The notes below the pieces were generated by a model. That model was not told where the DNA came from. It did not search any database and saw only the letters and a program-made list of their open reading frames with translations. 64,000 bases of DNA, taken from NCBI GenBank assembly GCA_017481875.1, contig JAFUOP010000031.1, positions 1 through 64,000 on the forward strand, read 5' to 3'. The DNA comes from Bacteroidaceae bacterium. Lineage in GTDB: Bacteria > Bacteroidota > Bacteroidia > Bacteroidales > Bacteroidaceae. The number at the start of each line of letters is the position of its first letter. The stretch's first letter is position 1. The position numbers were made by a program, and so were the translations under genes. Below, one piece after another: positions 45,519 through 54,900 of this stretch.

Positions 45519-47240
45519 ATGAAAAAGATATCATCACTTCTGTTATTTGCATTCCTGCTTGCAGGTTGCTACGAAGATAAGGGCAACTACGACTACAAGC
45601 TGGACTCAATGAACACCATATCATCGGTAACCTTCTCGCCATCGGTAGCAGTGACGGCTGAAGGCTATACCATTGAGGTGCAGCAAGCCTTAGATGAAGA
45701 GGACAAAACACGCCGCATTGATGCCGTTTTAGAGCAATCACTCGCATCAAACCTCGACGAACTCGATTTCTACTGGTGCAGGTCGTACACCGACGAAGAG
45801 GGTAACTACATAAAGGACACAATAGAGACCAAAGGCTATCTCGAGTTCGACCTGCCCGTGGGCAAACCTATGGCATACAACATCTTCCTGCGCATATACG
45901 ACAATACAACAACATTGTCGCACTATTCGTCGTTCAAGCTAAAGACACGCCCTGTATTCAAAAACAGCCTTTTTGTATTGCACGGCGAGGAGGGCAAACG
46001 CCAAATCGGCAACATAGAGGTTATTGGCAACGATACAAAGATATACACCGATGTAAAAACCGTCACCAAGGATAATAACCACTACGAGAATGCCGTAGGA
46101 TTCGGGTATACCACATATATTAACGTTCCCGATAACCTCGCCAACATTGGAGAGACACGCGTGCTCACCGTGTTTGGCAAAAACGGTGAGACAATGACCT
46201 ACGAGCCTTTTGGTATGAAAGTCAAATATACCTCAGCGCAAGTATTCAAACCCCAAATCGACAATTTCTCATTCAAGAAACTGTTGCAGACGGGCGACCC
46301 CTCGAACTACACGCAGTATAAGATTGTGCTCACAGACGACGGCCAAGCATACATTGGCAACTATGTACACGCACTATACAAGCCCGGATATGCTTGCGAG
46401 AACAATCCCGACTTGGAACACGAAACCGACTATGAGATTACAGCCGCCACAATCACCCATAACCGTTTCCTTATGTGGGACGCAAAGAACAACCGTTTCC
46501 TTTACTCGGCAAAAGAAGATGCCGGATTTGCGAACAACGAGGTCGCTTCCATCAAGCCGAACCTTGCATCAGCGAACCCCGTGCTCGACGCAAACGTAAA
46601 GTTCCAAGCATTGCAAAAATCGCCCGAGGGAATGACTGCCGTTTTGGGATATATAAACTATCGCGACAGCTACGACCAGCAGAACCCCTATTTCATCTTC
46701 AAAGACGAAACATCGGGCGACTACTACCGCTACGAGCTGCTTATGCAGAACATAGGTGACGGCAGCAAAGCCAAGCGCATAGGCGAGGATGATGAAAAGG
46801 AAAAGCTATCGGCATATACTATTGTGAGCGAGAAGAGACTCACAGCCTTCACCCCCACCGACGCATCAACCATAACATATAACTCACACTTCACTACAAG
46901 CAACCTCTTCTTTGTCGAAGAGAATACCGTATATCGCTACAACGTGCAGAACGGAGACAAGTTTGCTGTATATGAAGCACCGAATGGCTATAATATAACA
47001 AAAATCAAGTTCCGTACAGAGAATAGCTCCGCATTCACCGCCGACCTTGGGCTATACCTGAATATCGTAATGTTTAACGGTGCAAACGGCGCTATAGGAG
47101 AGATAAAGTTCAACACAGCAGCCGATGTGGATACCGATTATGCGCCACTCTTCTATGACAAAGACGATAATGGCAATAAGTGGGGCGAAATAGAGGATAT
47201 ACAATTTGTGAATGAGTATGTGTACAAAGCGGTCTATTAA
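45519..47240 (+). CDS. PKD-like family surface lipoprotein
   Basis: A 573-aa lipoprotein (LLLFAFLLAGC, Cys17; then YEDKGNYDYKLDSMNTISSV). The N-terminal ~130 residues resemble the PKD-like domain of Bacteroidetes lipoproteins that follow DUF4843 genes; the rest is beta-rich and may form a propeller (WDAKNNRFLYSAKED, YRYNVQNGDKFAVYEAPNGYNITKIKF). A binding role at the cell surface is inferred from context. Substrate unknown. Confidence 0.78.
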   Translation: MKKISSLLLFAFLLAGCYEDKGNYDYKLDSMNTISSVTFSPSVAVTAEGYTIEVQQALDEEDKTRRIDAVLEQSLASNLDELDFYWCRSYTDEEGNYIKDTIETKGYLEFDLPVGKPMAYNIFLRIYDNTTTLSHYSSFKLKTRPVFKNSLFVLHGEEGKRQIGNIEVIGNDTKIYTDVKTVTKDNNHYENAVGFGYTTYINVPDNLANIGETRVLTVFGKNGETMTYEPFGMKVKYTSAQVFKPQIDNFSFKKLLQTGDPSNYTQYKIVLTDDGQAYIGNYVHALYKPGYACENNPDLEHETDYEITAATITHNRFLMWDAKNNRFLYSAKEDAGFANNEVASIKPNLASANPVLDANVKFQALQKSPEGMTAVLGYINYRDSYDQQNPYFIFKDETSGDYYRYELLMQNIGDGSKAKRIGEDDEKEKLSAYTIVSEKRLTAFTPTDASTITYNSHFTTSNLFFVEENTVYRYNVQNGDKFAVYEAPNGYNITKIKFRTENSSAFTADLGLYLNIVMFNGANGAIGEIKFNTAADVDTDYAPLFYDKDDNGNKWGEIEDIQFVNEYVYKAVY

Positions 47241-47285
47241 GAAAAACCACCTTTTACTGATATTTAACAACATAAACCGGATAAT

Positions 47286-48383
47286 ATGAAAAAGAGCATT
47301 TTTTTCACACTGCTTATGCTCTGTTGCACAATGATGCAGACACAAGCAGAAGAAACTATAATAAAAGGAAAGGCCAAGGATATAAAGAAAGGGCGCCTGC
47401 ATATGCTTGCACGCACAGGAGAGGACAAGACCGACACCATTTGCAGTTGCGAAGTGAAGAAGGGTAAATTCGTGCTAAAGACAACAATGGCAGAGCCTAT
47501 GCTCACACAAATAGTATTGGAAGGCTATTCGGGTGGTTTCACCCTGTTTGCCGAGCCGGGTGAAACATACACCGCACTCCTGAGCAACGACAAGGACTTC
47601 TACATCAAAGGTGGCAAACTGAACGAGGCCTACACCACACACATCGCCGTGTCCGACTCGCTACGCGCGGTGGTAACCACCCTGCAGCAGAGATACGACT
47701 CGTTGCGTGCAAACCGTAAGTTCCGCAGTGCAAGCCTTGTAAACGACTCACTGCGACACAATCAAGAGCAGCTCAGGCAGATTACACAAGCCTTCCTCGG
47801 CAGCAACGACAACATAATATTGGCATACACAATATACTCAAACATCGAGATGCGTGGTTCGGGGTTGCGAGATACAAAAGGAATGTACGCCACATTGGGC
47901 GAAGGGGCAAAAGCCAGCCAATACGGCCGTATAATAAAAGAGCGCATAGACCGCTTGGAAAAGACCGAAGGCGGAGCAAAAGCCCCCGATTTCACTCTCG
48001 AGGATATAAATGGTAACCAAGTAACAATGAGTGCCGTGAAAGGCAAAATAAAAATCATCGACTTCTGGGCAAGCTGGTGCGGGCCCTGCCGTATGAACAA
48101 CCCCGCCCTGCGCAAACTATACGAAGAGTACCACAGCAGGGGCTTGGAGATTATAGGCGTGTCGCTCGACAACAAAAAGGCCAACTGGCAGATGGCAGTG
48201 GAGAAAGACTCACTAACGTGGATAAACGTATCGTCGCTCAAAGGCTGGAAATGCGATGTGGCCAAGCAATACAACGTAACAAGCATTCCCGCTCTGTTTG
48301 TCCTCGATGAGAACAACAATATAATAGCCACCGGCCTACGCGGCGAACAGCTAAAGAATTTCATTCAAGAACGTTTGAAATAA
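47286..48383 (+). CDS. TlpA-type thioredoxin protein with DUF4369-like N-terminal domain
   Basis: A 365-aa secreted protein with a signal peptide (MKKSIFFTLLMLCCTMMQTQAEE). N-terminal beta domain (about 25-115, DUF4369-like), a helical linker, then a TlpA/AhpC-TSA thioredoxin fold (about 230-365): IIDFWASWCGPCRMNNPALR with an intact CxxC and a cis-Pro in VTSIPALFVLDE. It should act as a periplasmic thiol-disulphide enzyme. It is the first of three tandem relatives. Confidence 0.9.
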   Translation: MKKSIFFTLLMLCCTMMQTQAEETIIKGKAKDIKKGRLHMLARTGEDKTDTICSCEVKKGKFVLKTTMAEPMLTQIVLEGYSGGFTLFAEPGETYTALLSNDKDFYIKGGKLNEAYTTHIAVSDSLRAVVTTLQQRYDSLRANRKFRSASLVNDSLRHNQEQLRQITQAFLGSNDNIILAYTIYSNIEMRGSGLRDTKGMYATLGEGAKASQYGRIIKERIDRLEKTEGGAKAPDFTLEDINGNQVTMSAVKGKIKIIDFWASWCGPCRMNNPALRKLYEEYHSRGLEIIGVSLDNKKANWQMAVEKDSLTWINVSSLKGWKCDVAKQYNVTSIPALFVLDENNNIIATGLRGEQLKNFIQERLK

Positions 48384-48428
48384 CAGGCACAAACATATTT
48401 GTAAATAATCAAATTTTACATAAACAAG

Positions 48429-49592
48429 ATGAGAAAAAATCTTTTAATCACACTATTGTTGCTATGCACAACAATGATGCAAGCACAAGAGCAGAGGTTC
48501 ACCATACGTGGTGAGCTCACAAACGACTCGCTGCGCTACACAGCACAAAGAGTGGAGCAGCTATATTTGAAACGCACCATAGACGGTGTTGAAACCACAG
48601 TAGACACAGCTACCGTTGCCAACGGCGTGTTCACCTTTAGCGGCGTTGCTCCTGCCGAGATAGAGATTTACCACATAACCGGATTCGACAACGGCAGCAT
48701 ACAGGTTTTTGTTGAGCCCGGAGAAATAACCGTTGGACCTTTCGATGCGAAATTTCCTGTTGCAGCAAAAATCGGTGGTACCCCCTGCAACAACGTAATG
48801 CAAGGATACTACGATGTAAACAGCACCTGCACTGAAGCCAGCAGAGAGCGTATGAAGAAGGCTATGGCCAATGTACCTGCCGACATAAAAGGCGACCAAA
48901 CAGCCGAGATGGCTTGGGTATCGCCAACATTCTATGTAAACAATCTCTATTTCAAATTAGAGATAATGAACTACATATACGAAAATATAGAATCACCGGT
49001 AGCACTATATATAATTAAATACTCAATGATGCCCGCATTTACTCCCGATGTAATAGAAAATGTGTTCTTGAAGGTTGTACCTGCCAGCTTGCATAAGAGC
49101 AAAATGTACAAAGAACTTTTAAACGACATGCGTGCGGCAAACCTTAAAGTGGGTAGTATCGCACCCGATATTAGCGGTCGCACCACCGAAGGCAAGGAGT
49201 TCTCTTTGTCCGATTTCGGCGACAAGTACATCTTGCTCGATTTCTGGGCAAGTTGGTGTGCACCCTGCCGTCGTGAATTCCCCTTCCTCAAGGAGGCTCT
49301 TGCCTACTCCGAGAAGAACGACCGGTTTATCGTTCTTAGTTACTCTATCGACAGCAAAGAGAAGGATTGGGTAAACTGCATAGAGAAGAACGACCTAAAG
49401 CACAAAAACTGGATACATATATCGGCTCTGAAAGGCTGGAACAGCGAGGCTGCAAAGCTATTTAACGTACAAGGAGTACCGCATACCGTGCTCATTGGCC
49501 CCGGAGGCAAGGTAATAGGCTTTAACCTGCGCGGCGAGGAGATGGTAAAGAGAGTGAAGGCTATTATAGACGGAGAAGAACCTATCAAATAA
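48429..49592 (+). CDS. TlpA-type thioredoxin protein, second copy
   Basis: A 387-aa secreted protein (MRKNLLITLLLLCTTMMQAQE). Same two-part build: DUF4369-like domain (about 22-115, FTIRGELTNDSLRYTAQRVEQLYLK), helical middle, and a thioredoxin domain with LLDFWASWCAPCRREFPFLKE (intact WCAPC) and QGVPHTVLIGP (cis-Pro). Its signal peptide is nearly the same as that of the preceding gene, suggesting tandem duplication. The gap from the previous gene is 45 nt. Confidence 0.9.
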   Translation: MRKNLLITLLLLCTTMMQAQEQRFTIRGELTNDSLRYTAQRVEQLYLKRTIDGVETTVDTATVANGVFTFSGVAPAEIEIYHITGFDNGSIQVFVEPGEITVGPFDAKFPVAAKIGGTPCNNVMQGYYDVNSTCTEASRERMKKAMANVPADIKGDQTAEMAWVSPTFYVNNLYFKLEIMNYIYENIESPVALYIIKYSMMPAFTPDVIENVFLKVVPASLHKSKMYKELLNDMRAANLKVGSIAPDISGRTTEGKEFSLSDFGDKYILLDFWASWCAPCRREFPFLKEALAYSEKNDRFIVLSYSIDSKEKDWVNCIEKNDLKHKNWIHISALKGWNSEAAKLFNVQGVPHTVLIGPGGKVIGFNLRGEEMVKRVKAIIDGEEPIK

Positions 49593-49601
49593 CAAAGAAC
49601 T

Positions 49602-50693
49602 ATGCTTAGAAAAATAATATCAACCGTAGCACTTTTTGTTGCCTGTATTGCAGTGCACGCACAAAGCACCTGCACAATAAACGGCACAATTACCGACGAG
49701 AAGTTAAGCACCGGAAAAAGAATAAAGAAGGTGTACCTCACACACACCAACGAACTTGGGCAGCACACACAAGTGGCCGCAGCCAAAGTGAAAAAAGGCA
49801 AATACACAATAGAGTATAAACTTGCCGACAAGGAGCCTGTTTTAATGTATGAAATAACCGGTTTTGGCGAAGGCAATGAAATTGAATTGTTCGTTGAGCC
49901 CGGTGAGGTTTCCGTAACAACAGCATCGGCTGCACAAGCAAGCAACAGCACCATTGCAGGCACCCCCACAAACGACCTCTACAACGAATACAAAGCAATC
50001 TTAAACAGAAAGCCGGCAGATGCAAGAGAGGCCATAAAAACAGAAGCAATGTCTATAAAGTTCCTTATAGACCACAATGCCTCGCCAATGACACCGCTAA
50101 TGGTAGAGCGCGTACTATTGCCAAAGCTCAGCGCATCGTACACCGACCAGATGCTAAAGGCTATGTCGGTGCAACTGCACAAGCACCCCTACTACCAGTC
50201 ATTGCGCAACAAAGTTCTTTCAAGTAATCTGAAAGTGGGTAACGAAGTGCCCGACATAACACTCCCATTGGAGAATGGTACCACGACGCACCTTGCCAAC
50301 TACCGTGGCAAGTACATCTTGCTAAACTTCTGGGCAACAGACTGTGAGACATCGGCCGAAATGCTTGCCCAGATGCAAAAGCTGTACGAAGTGATAAAGG
50401 AGAAGCAGGAGCAGTTCGTCATCATTAGCTTTGCATTGGAGAGCGACATTGCCGCGTGGAAAGAGGCAATAAAAAGCAACAATATGAGCCGTGAAGGTTG
50501 GTTGCACGCTTGTGATGGTGCTGGTGCAGGCTCACCCGCCGCACAGCTGTTCAAGGTGGAAAAGGCTCCTAAAATAGTTCTTATTGAGCCCGAGGGGCGC
50601 GCTGTTTCATTAGATATGGAAACAGACGAGGTTATTATGCGAGTTGAGCAGATTCTTGCCGGCGAGCTCTACTACTTGGACAACCAAGAGTAA
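49602..50693 (+). CDS. TlpA-type protein, third copy with degenerate active site
   Basis: A 363-aa secreted protein (MLRKIISTVALFVACIAVHAQS). The fold is as in the two upstream proteins, but the redox motif is LLNFWATDCETSAEMLAQ: only the first Cys of CxxC is left and Trp-Cys is replaced by Asp-Cys. The cis-Pro is still present (EKAPKIVLIEP). It cannot form the usual intramolecular disulphide. It may be a binding or scaffold protein, or work through a single Cys. The reading frame is intact, so this is divergence and not decay. It starts 9 nt after the second copy. Confidence 0.88.
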   Translation: MLRKIISTVALFVACIAVHAQSTCTINGTITDEKLSTGKRIKKVYLTHTNELGQHTQVAAAKVKKGKYTIEYKLADKEPVLMYEITGFGEGNEIELFVEPGEVSVTTASAAQASNSTIAGTPTNDLYNEYKAILNRKPADAREAIKTEAMSIKFLIDHNASPMTPLMVERVLLPKLSASYTDQMLKAMSVQLHKHPYYQSLRNKVLSSNLKVGNEVPDITLPLENGTTTHLANYRGKYILLNFWATDCETSAEMLAQMQKLYEVIKEKQEQFVIISFALESDIAAWKEAIKSNNMSREGWLHACDGAGAGSPAAQLFKVEKAPKIVLIEPEGRAVSLDMETDEVIMRVEQILAGELYYLDNQE

Positions 50694-50720
50694 TTCCTTA
50701 AGTACATAAACATAAACATA

Positions 50721-50753
50721 ATTAAGGCTGCAAACCACGTTTGCAGCCTTAAT
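50721..50753 (+). terminator. terminator of the SusCD/TlpA locus
   Basis: 15-bp arms (attaaggctgcaaac / gtttgcagccttaat) around a 3-nt loop, 27 nt after the last stop of the operon. Confidence 0.8.
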
Positions 50754-50791
50754 TTATGATTGGCATTTTGTCATTCTATATTTGCGGTGTC

Positions 50792-50925
50792 ATTGGCTCG
50801 CTTTTCTATTGGCAACCCGCTCTGCACAACTTCTCTGTGCAACGAGCGACCATAGCCTAGAAGCTCGCCGATAACAAAACATAGGTCATTGGCTCGCTCG
50901 TAGATGAGCTCGCCGATAACAAAAC
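50792..50925. repeat. non-coding repeat region with internal direct repeats
   Basis: The same 19-mer agctcgccgataacaaaac occurs at 50862-50880 and 50907-50925; cattggctcgct occurs at 50791-50802 and 50887-50898. The first part resembles the ilvD-ilvB gap (24225-24253). The minus-strand open frame here (50771-51007) looks like noise created by the repeats. This, with the two hairpins, accounts for the 354-nt gap. Confidence 0.6.
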
Positions 50926-50969
50926 TTTGTTTTGTTATTCCGAACGTATGCGAGGAACCCATAAAAAAC

Positions 50970-51013
50970 AGCATTGTGTCATATCGAACAAATGTGAGAT
51001 ATGACACAATGCT
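50970..51013 (-). terminator. terminator of the Ig-like protein gene
   Basis: 16-bp arms agcattgtgtcatatc / gatatgacacaatgct around a 12-nt loop, 34 nt downstream of the stop of the gene at 51048-52649. Confidence 0.72.
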
Positions 51014-51047
51014 TAAATTGTATAATTATATACCTAATATTGTGATG

Positions 51048-52649
51048 TTACTTAACCACCTTAACACCATTTACGATGTAAATACCTGAGTTGGTAATGC
51101 TCTTAATGCGGCGGCCTGTGAGGTCGTAAATAACCTGCTCGCCATTCTCGGCCTCAACACCGTCAATACCTGTTGCATCGGCACTTATAGTCCACACGAG
51201 TGTGCCCTCACAGCTGCCTTGTGCATTCCATCGAGTATTTTCCCAACCCCACTCGTCGATATATTTCTCTGCTCCATAGCTTAAAATGATATCAGAGAGG
51301 TCCAATACATAACGGCCCTCGGCTTTGATGGGTGTAGATGCATATTGGAAACCATCCCATTCAGCATTTGCAACATACTCAATCTTGTTACTCAAGGTAT
51401 AGCTTGCATTATTTGTAAGAGTATATTCATTTACTCCATCGGTTATTTTAATCTCGCGAGAAATCTCTTGCCAATCCTTCTGTGCAAGTGTCACATTTTG
51501 GTTGAACTCAATGACAATCTTGTCAAGCTGCTCTACTGTACCTGCTGCAGGAGTAATGCTGACAATCTCCAAAGGAAGAAGATTGAATTTGTAAAGCTCT
51601 ACGCCAACCTCGCGCGACTCGTTCTCCACTCCGTCCATTTTGAACATACCCGCAGGGATAACAAATGTGTAAAGGCCCTCCTCGGTAAACTCAGTGTCGA
51701 ATGTAACAATAATGCTGCCTTCAATAATCTCGGCTGTACCTGCAGCGTCGCTACCACCGGGCAAGTACACCATAACGGGCTCGGCACCCTCAACCAATTC
51801 CACATTGTTCACGTTCTTAAAACCAATAGCAAGGCCGGGAATCTCCTTAACGCGGTTTTCGTCGTCGTAATTTGTGTAGAACGAAGGAGTCAAATCTTGA
51901 ATGGTAATTGTTTGTGTACTATAATTGTTAATACCATTGGCGCTTATAAAAATTCCTTGGGGTATAGCCAAATCATACATTCCTGGAGCTGTAATAGGCT
52001 CTGCCAACTCCAATGTAACACTCTTTTTGTCCTCGCTTATAGTAAAATCACTCTTTGTGTACCACTGATTCGTATAGTACATATCCCAAATGGTCAAACC
52101 CTGCTGAGGCATATTCACGTCTACAATCTCCTCCTCGAAAGTAATTTCCACCTTCTCGAGTTTGTCTGTAGTTTTAGGAGAACAACCAACAACATCGAAT
52201 GTAGAAGCAATAGAGAATGTGTATGTATGCTCGGCAAACACATCACCATCAACACTTGTTATGCAACCGGCAGGAATAGTATATGTGTATGTTCCGGGAG
52301 TTTCAATATACTGAGGCTGCAGTTCCTCTTTGCCATCTTTGCCGGGGACAAGTTTTTGCTCAAATTCAAACACAGCCACATTGGTCTCCCAATCATACAC
52401 TTGTGCTTTTGCAATCTTTATAACCTCTTGTGTTGTGGTGTTTACAACATCAATACCGGCCTCGGGAAGTGTTACGGTTATATCCTTGGAAAAAGAGATA
52501 CGGATATTATACACCATTGTCACGGGCTCTTCGCTATTGGGATAAACCGTAGGAGAGTTAAAATCTGCCATTTCCTGAGAAACAGCCTCTAATGTTCCAA
52601 GCATTAAGAACATCGATAAAAATAGAAAAGTAAATTTTCTCATAGACAT
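51048..52649 (-). CDS. Secreted multi-repeat Ig-like protein with C-terminal sorting-like motif
   Basis: A 533-aa protein with a signal peptide (MRKFTFLFLSMFLMLGTLEAVSQ; ATG 52649 or 52643). Four similar beta-rich modules of about 100-120 residues can be seen, each ending in a strand such as GTYTYTIPAG, GMYDLAIPQG, GLYTFVIPAG, GRYVLDLSD. The C-terminus (VIYDLTGRRIKSITNSGIYIVNGVKVVK region, about 505-533) resembles the short C-terminal domains of Bacteroidetes secreted proteins (T9SS-type A-like or related). It may be surface-displayed or released. No family is certain. It is convergent with the SusCD/TlpA locus. Confidence 0.75.
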   Translation of the reverse strand: MSMRKFTFLFLSMFLMLGTLEAVSQEMADFNSPTVYPNSEEPVTMVYNIRISFSKDITVTLPEAGIDVVNTTTQEVIKIAKAQVYDWETNVAVFEFEQKLVPGKDGKEELQPQYIETPGTYTYTIPAGCITSVDGDVFAEHTYTFSIASTFDVVGCSPKTTDKLEKVEITFEEEIVDVNMPQQGLTIWDMYYTNQWYTKSDFTISEDKKSVTLELAEPITAPGMYDLAIPQGIFISANGINNYSTQTITIQDLTPSFYTNYDDENRVKEIPGLAIGFKNVNNVELVEGAEPVMVYLPGGSDAAGTAEIIEGSIIVTFDTEFTEEGLYTFVIPAGMFKMDGVENESREVGVELYKFNLLPLEIVSITPAAGTVEQLDKIVIEFNQNVTLAQKDWQEISREIKITDGVNEYTLTNNASYTLSNKIEYVANAEWDGFQYASTPIKAEGRYVLDLSDIILSYGAEKYIDEWGWENTRWNAQGSCEGTLVWTISADATGIDGVEAENGEQVIYDLTGRRIKSITNSGIYIVNGVKVVK

Positions 52650-52862
52650 AATTTGTTTAGTGAATAGAATGTTTATATTTTTACAAATTTGAGATTGCGA
52701 ATTTAGTTCAAAAAAATGTTTATTTATAAATTTTCTATTGATAAAATGCTTTCTTTCCGTTAAATTTCTGTAAAAAAGTGTTCCCGCGCATTAAAAATGC
52801 TCTCAAAAAGTCAAATAACTAATGCTGCGCACTTTTACTGCCAAAAAATTGTATAAAAAAAT

Positions 52863-52887
52863 AAAAGGAAAGCCTAGCTTTCCTTTT
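52863..52887 (-). terminator. hairpin after tRNA-Arg
   Basis: 11-bp arms aaaaggaaagc / gctttcctttt around a 3-nt loop, immediately downstream of the tRNA on the minus strand. Confidence 0.72.
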
Positions 52888-52889
52888 TG

Positions 52890-52963
<74 letters not shown>

Positions 52964-53081
52964 AACCTTTATGTGCATAAGCTTATTTGCTTTGCGGGTG
53001 CAAAGATAGTGAGTTTCTTTGTTTATGCCAAATTTATACGATGTTTTTTGAAAAAAGCTTTTTATGTGTTTTTTTTATTAA

Positions 53082-53747
53082 TTACTTTATGTATGGTAGC
53101 AGCTTTTCAAAGTTTGGTATATATATCTCTTTGCGGCTGAGTGTCAAGAGGCCTTGGTTTTGCAAGTTGTTTAAGGCTCTTGATATGTTGAGGCGTGTCT
53201 CGCATATAATGCCGGCTAAACGCTCCATTTTTATGTTCACTCTCTTGCTGCCTTGTGTGCTTTCACATCGTTTTGCTATAAATGCAATTATGCGCCCTTC
53301 TATAGTGGCAGGCGTATATTCCCATATAGAGCTGTTCAGTAGCTGCACTCTGCGGCATATGAGGTTCAATAGATTGAGTGTGAAAATGTTCTGTTTTGTG
53401 AATTCGCTGAAAAAATAACCTTTCTCTATTGTCAGTATGGTGCTGGTGCCCTTGGAAATGTAGCGGCGGTTGTATGCGGTATTATATCCGAATATAGAGT
53501 AGGGCTCAATAGCGTACGGTGCTGTGTGCTCTTCTTCTATGGTATATGTGCCGTCGGGCGATTCTGCGAGTGAGGTTATCTCTCCCTTGGTAAGAAGCAC
53601 GAACTTGTTGCACTCTTCGCCTTTGTCGCAGAGTGTTTCCTTGTCGTTGCAGGTGTGGTACTCCAACTTTATCTTGTCGAGTATTGCAGTGATATTTTCT
53701 TTGCTCATACCCTGAAAGTAGGGTAGGCATAATAGGTTTTCGTACAT
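53082..53747 (-). CDS. Crp/Fnr family transcriptional regulator
   Basis: A 221-aa regulator. The N-terminal cyclic-nucleotide-binding-like beta roll (about 20-120: KFVLLTKGEITSLAESPDGTYTIEEE, EPYSIFGYNTAYNRRY) is followed by a long dimerisation helix and a C-terminal HTH (VNIKMERLAGIICETRLNISRALNNLQNQGLL). It lacks Cys residues in a Fnr-type N-terminal cluster, so an oxygen-sensing Fe-S centre is unlikely. Ligand and targets are unknown. It is monocistronic as far as can be seen. Confidence 0.88.
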   Translation of the reverse strand: MYENLLCLPYFQGMSKENITAILDKIKLEYHTCNDKETLCDKGEECNKFVLLTKGEITSLAESPDGTYTIEEEHTAPYAIEPYSIFGYNTAYNRRYISKGTSTILTIEKGYFFSEFTKQNIFTLNLLNLICRRVQLLNSSIWEYTPATIEGRIIAFIAKRCESTQGSKRVNIKMERLAGIICETRLNISRALNNLQNQGLLTLSRKEIYIPNFEKLLPYIK

Positions 53748-53897
53748 TGTTATAGGTTTTTATCTTATAACTATTTTCTTCTAAAAAAAGTATAATGAAT
53801 TGTGCTCTTTTTAAGTTTTTTAACTTAATGCCTTCCTTGTGCGAATAAATATAACGTGTTTGTAACGGTGATGCTACGAAATTAATCCATAATTTAT

Positions 53898-53928
53898 TTT
53901 GCTATTGCGATGAACTTGCTTAACTTCG
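53898..53928 (+). promoter_or_regulatory. promoter of miaA
   Basis: TTTG (53898-53901), 19-nt spacer, TAACTTCG (53921-53928, one mismatch to TAnnTTTG), 36 nt before the ATG at 53965. Confidence 0.6.
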
Positions 53929-53964
53929 CAACATATAATATAATGGCGACGTGTGCTTTATTCA

Positions 53965-54900
53965 ATGAATGGCGATTGTGTGAAATATGATATGCTGGCA
54001 GTAGTGGGCCCCACGGCTTGTGGAAAAACAGCTCTTGCAGTGGACTTGGCAATCTCGCTTGGCGGTGAGGTTATAAGTGCCGACAGTCGTCAGGTATATA
54101 AAGGTATGGATATAGGTACAGGGAAGGATATCGCCGAATATTCGCGTGGCGGTGTATCGGTGCCTGTTCACTTGGTAGATATTGTCGAGGCCGGTGAAAA
54201 ATATAATCTCTTTGAGTTTCAGCGCGATTTCTTAGCTGCGTATGAGGGTGTGTGCTCACGCAGAGCCTTGCCTATAATGTGTGGCGGCAGTGGTATGTAT
54301 GTGGAGTCTGTGCTACGTGGCTACAGGCTTATACCTGTCCCCGAAAATATAGCCCTGCGTGAGAGGCTCGAAAAGAAAAGCCTGGAAGAACTTTCTGCAA
54401 TACTTTCAAGCTACAAAACACTGCACAACAATACCGATACCGATACCAAAAAACGTGCAATACGTGCTATTGAGATAGAGGAATATTATGCATCGTGCCC
54501 AGTGGAGGAGCGTTCTTTCCCGTTAATAAACACGCTCACCGTTGGTGTTAGCGTTGATAGGGAGGTGCGTCGCCAAAGGATTACAGCGCGTTTGTTGCAG
54601 CGATTGCAAGAGGGGCTTGTCGAGGAGGTGGAGCATCTGCTTGCTTCCGGTATTACAGCCGAGCAACTTATATACTATGGGCTTGAGTACAAGTTTGTTA
54701 CAATGTATGTAACCGGCCGGCTGAGCTACGATGACATGGTGCACGGCCTTGAAATAGCTATTCACCAATTTGCTAAAAGGCAGATGACGTGGTTTAGAGG
54801 TATGGAGAAGCGTGGTACAAAAATTCATTGGGTAGATGCTTCTATGCCCCGTGCCGAACAGGTTGAAATTATAAAGAGCTTGATGTATGGCAAAGAATAA
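53965..54900 (+). CDS. miaA: tRNA dimethylallyltransferase
   Basis: A 311-aa enzyme that adds an isopentenyl group to A37 of tRNAs reading codons starting with U. The P-loop is AVVGPTACGKTALAVDL (about residues 11-27) and the DMAPP-site motif is EVISADSRQVYKGMDIGTGK. The ATG 53965 is chosen over GTG 53953, in line with the promoter position. It overlaps the next gene by 14 nt, suggesting translational coupling. Confidence 0.94.
   Translation: MNGDCVKYDMLAVVGPTACGKTALAVDLAISLGGEVISADSRQVYKGMDIGTGKDIAEYSRGGVSVPVHLVDIVEAGEKYNLFEFQRDFLAAYEGVCSRRALPIMCGGSGMYVESVLRGYRLIPVPENIALRERLEKKSLEELSAILSSYKTLHNNTDTDTKKRAIRAIEIEEYYASCPVEERSFPLINTLTVGVSVDREVRRQRITARLLQRLQEGLVEEVEHLLASGITAEQLIYYGLEYKFVTMYVTGRLSYDDMVHGLEIAIHQFAKRQMTWFRGMEKRGTKIHWVDASMPRAEQVEIIKSLMYGKE

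Noticed and set aside
50771..51007. 78-aa minus-strand open frame in the 50.8 kb gap
   Set aside because: It runs through direct repeats and a terminator hairpin, has no recognisable protein pattern, and the same repeats occur outside any gene. It is very likely a non-coding artefact.
51345..52592. 415-aa plus-strand open frame opposite the Ig-like protein
   Set aside because: It is antisense to a frame with a signal peptide, regular repeats and a proper terminator. Its composition (rich in Cys, His and Ile with no domain) is that of an antisense shadow.
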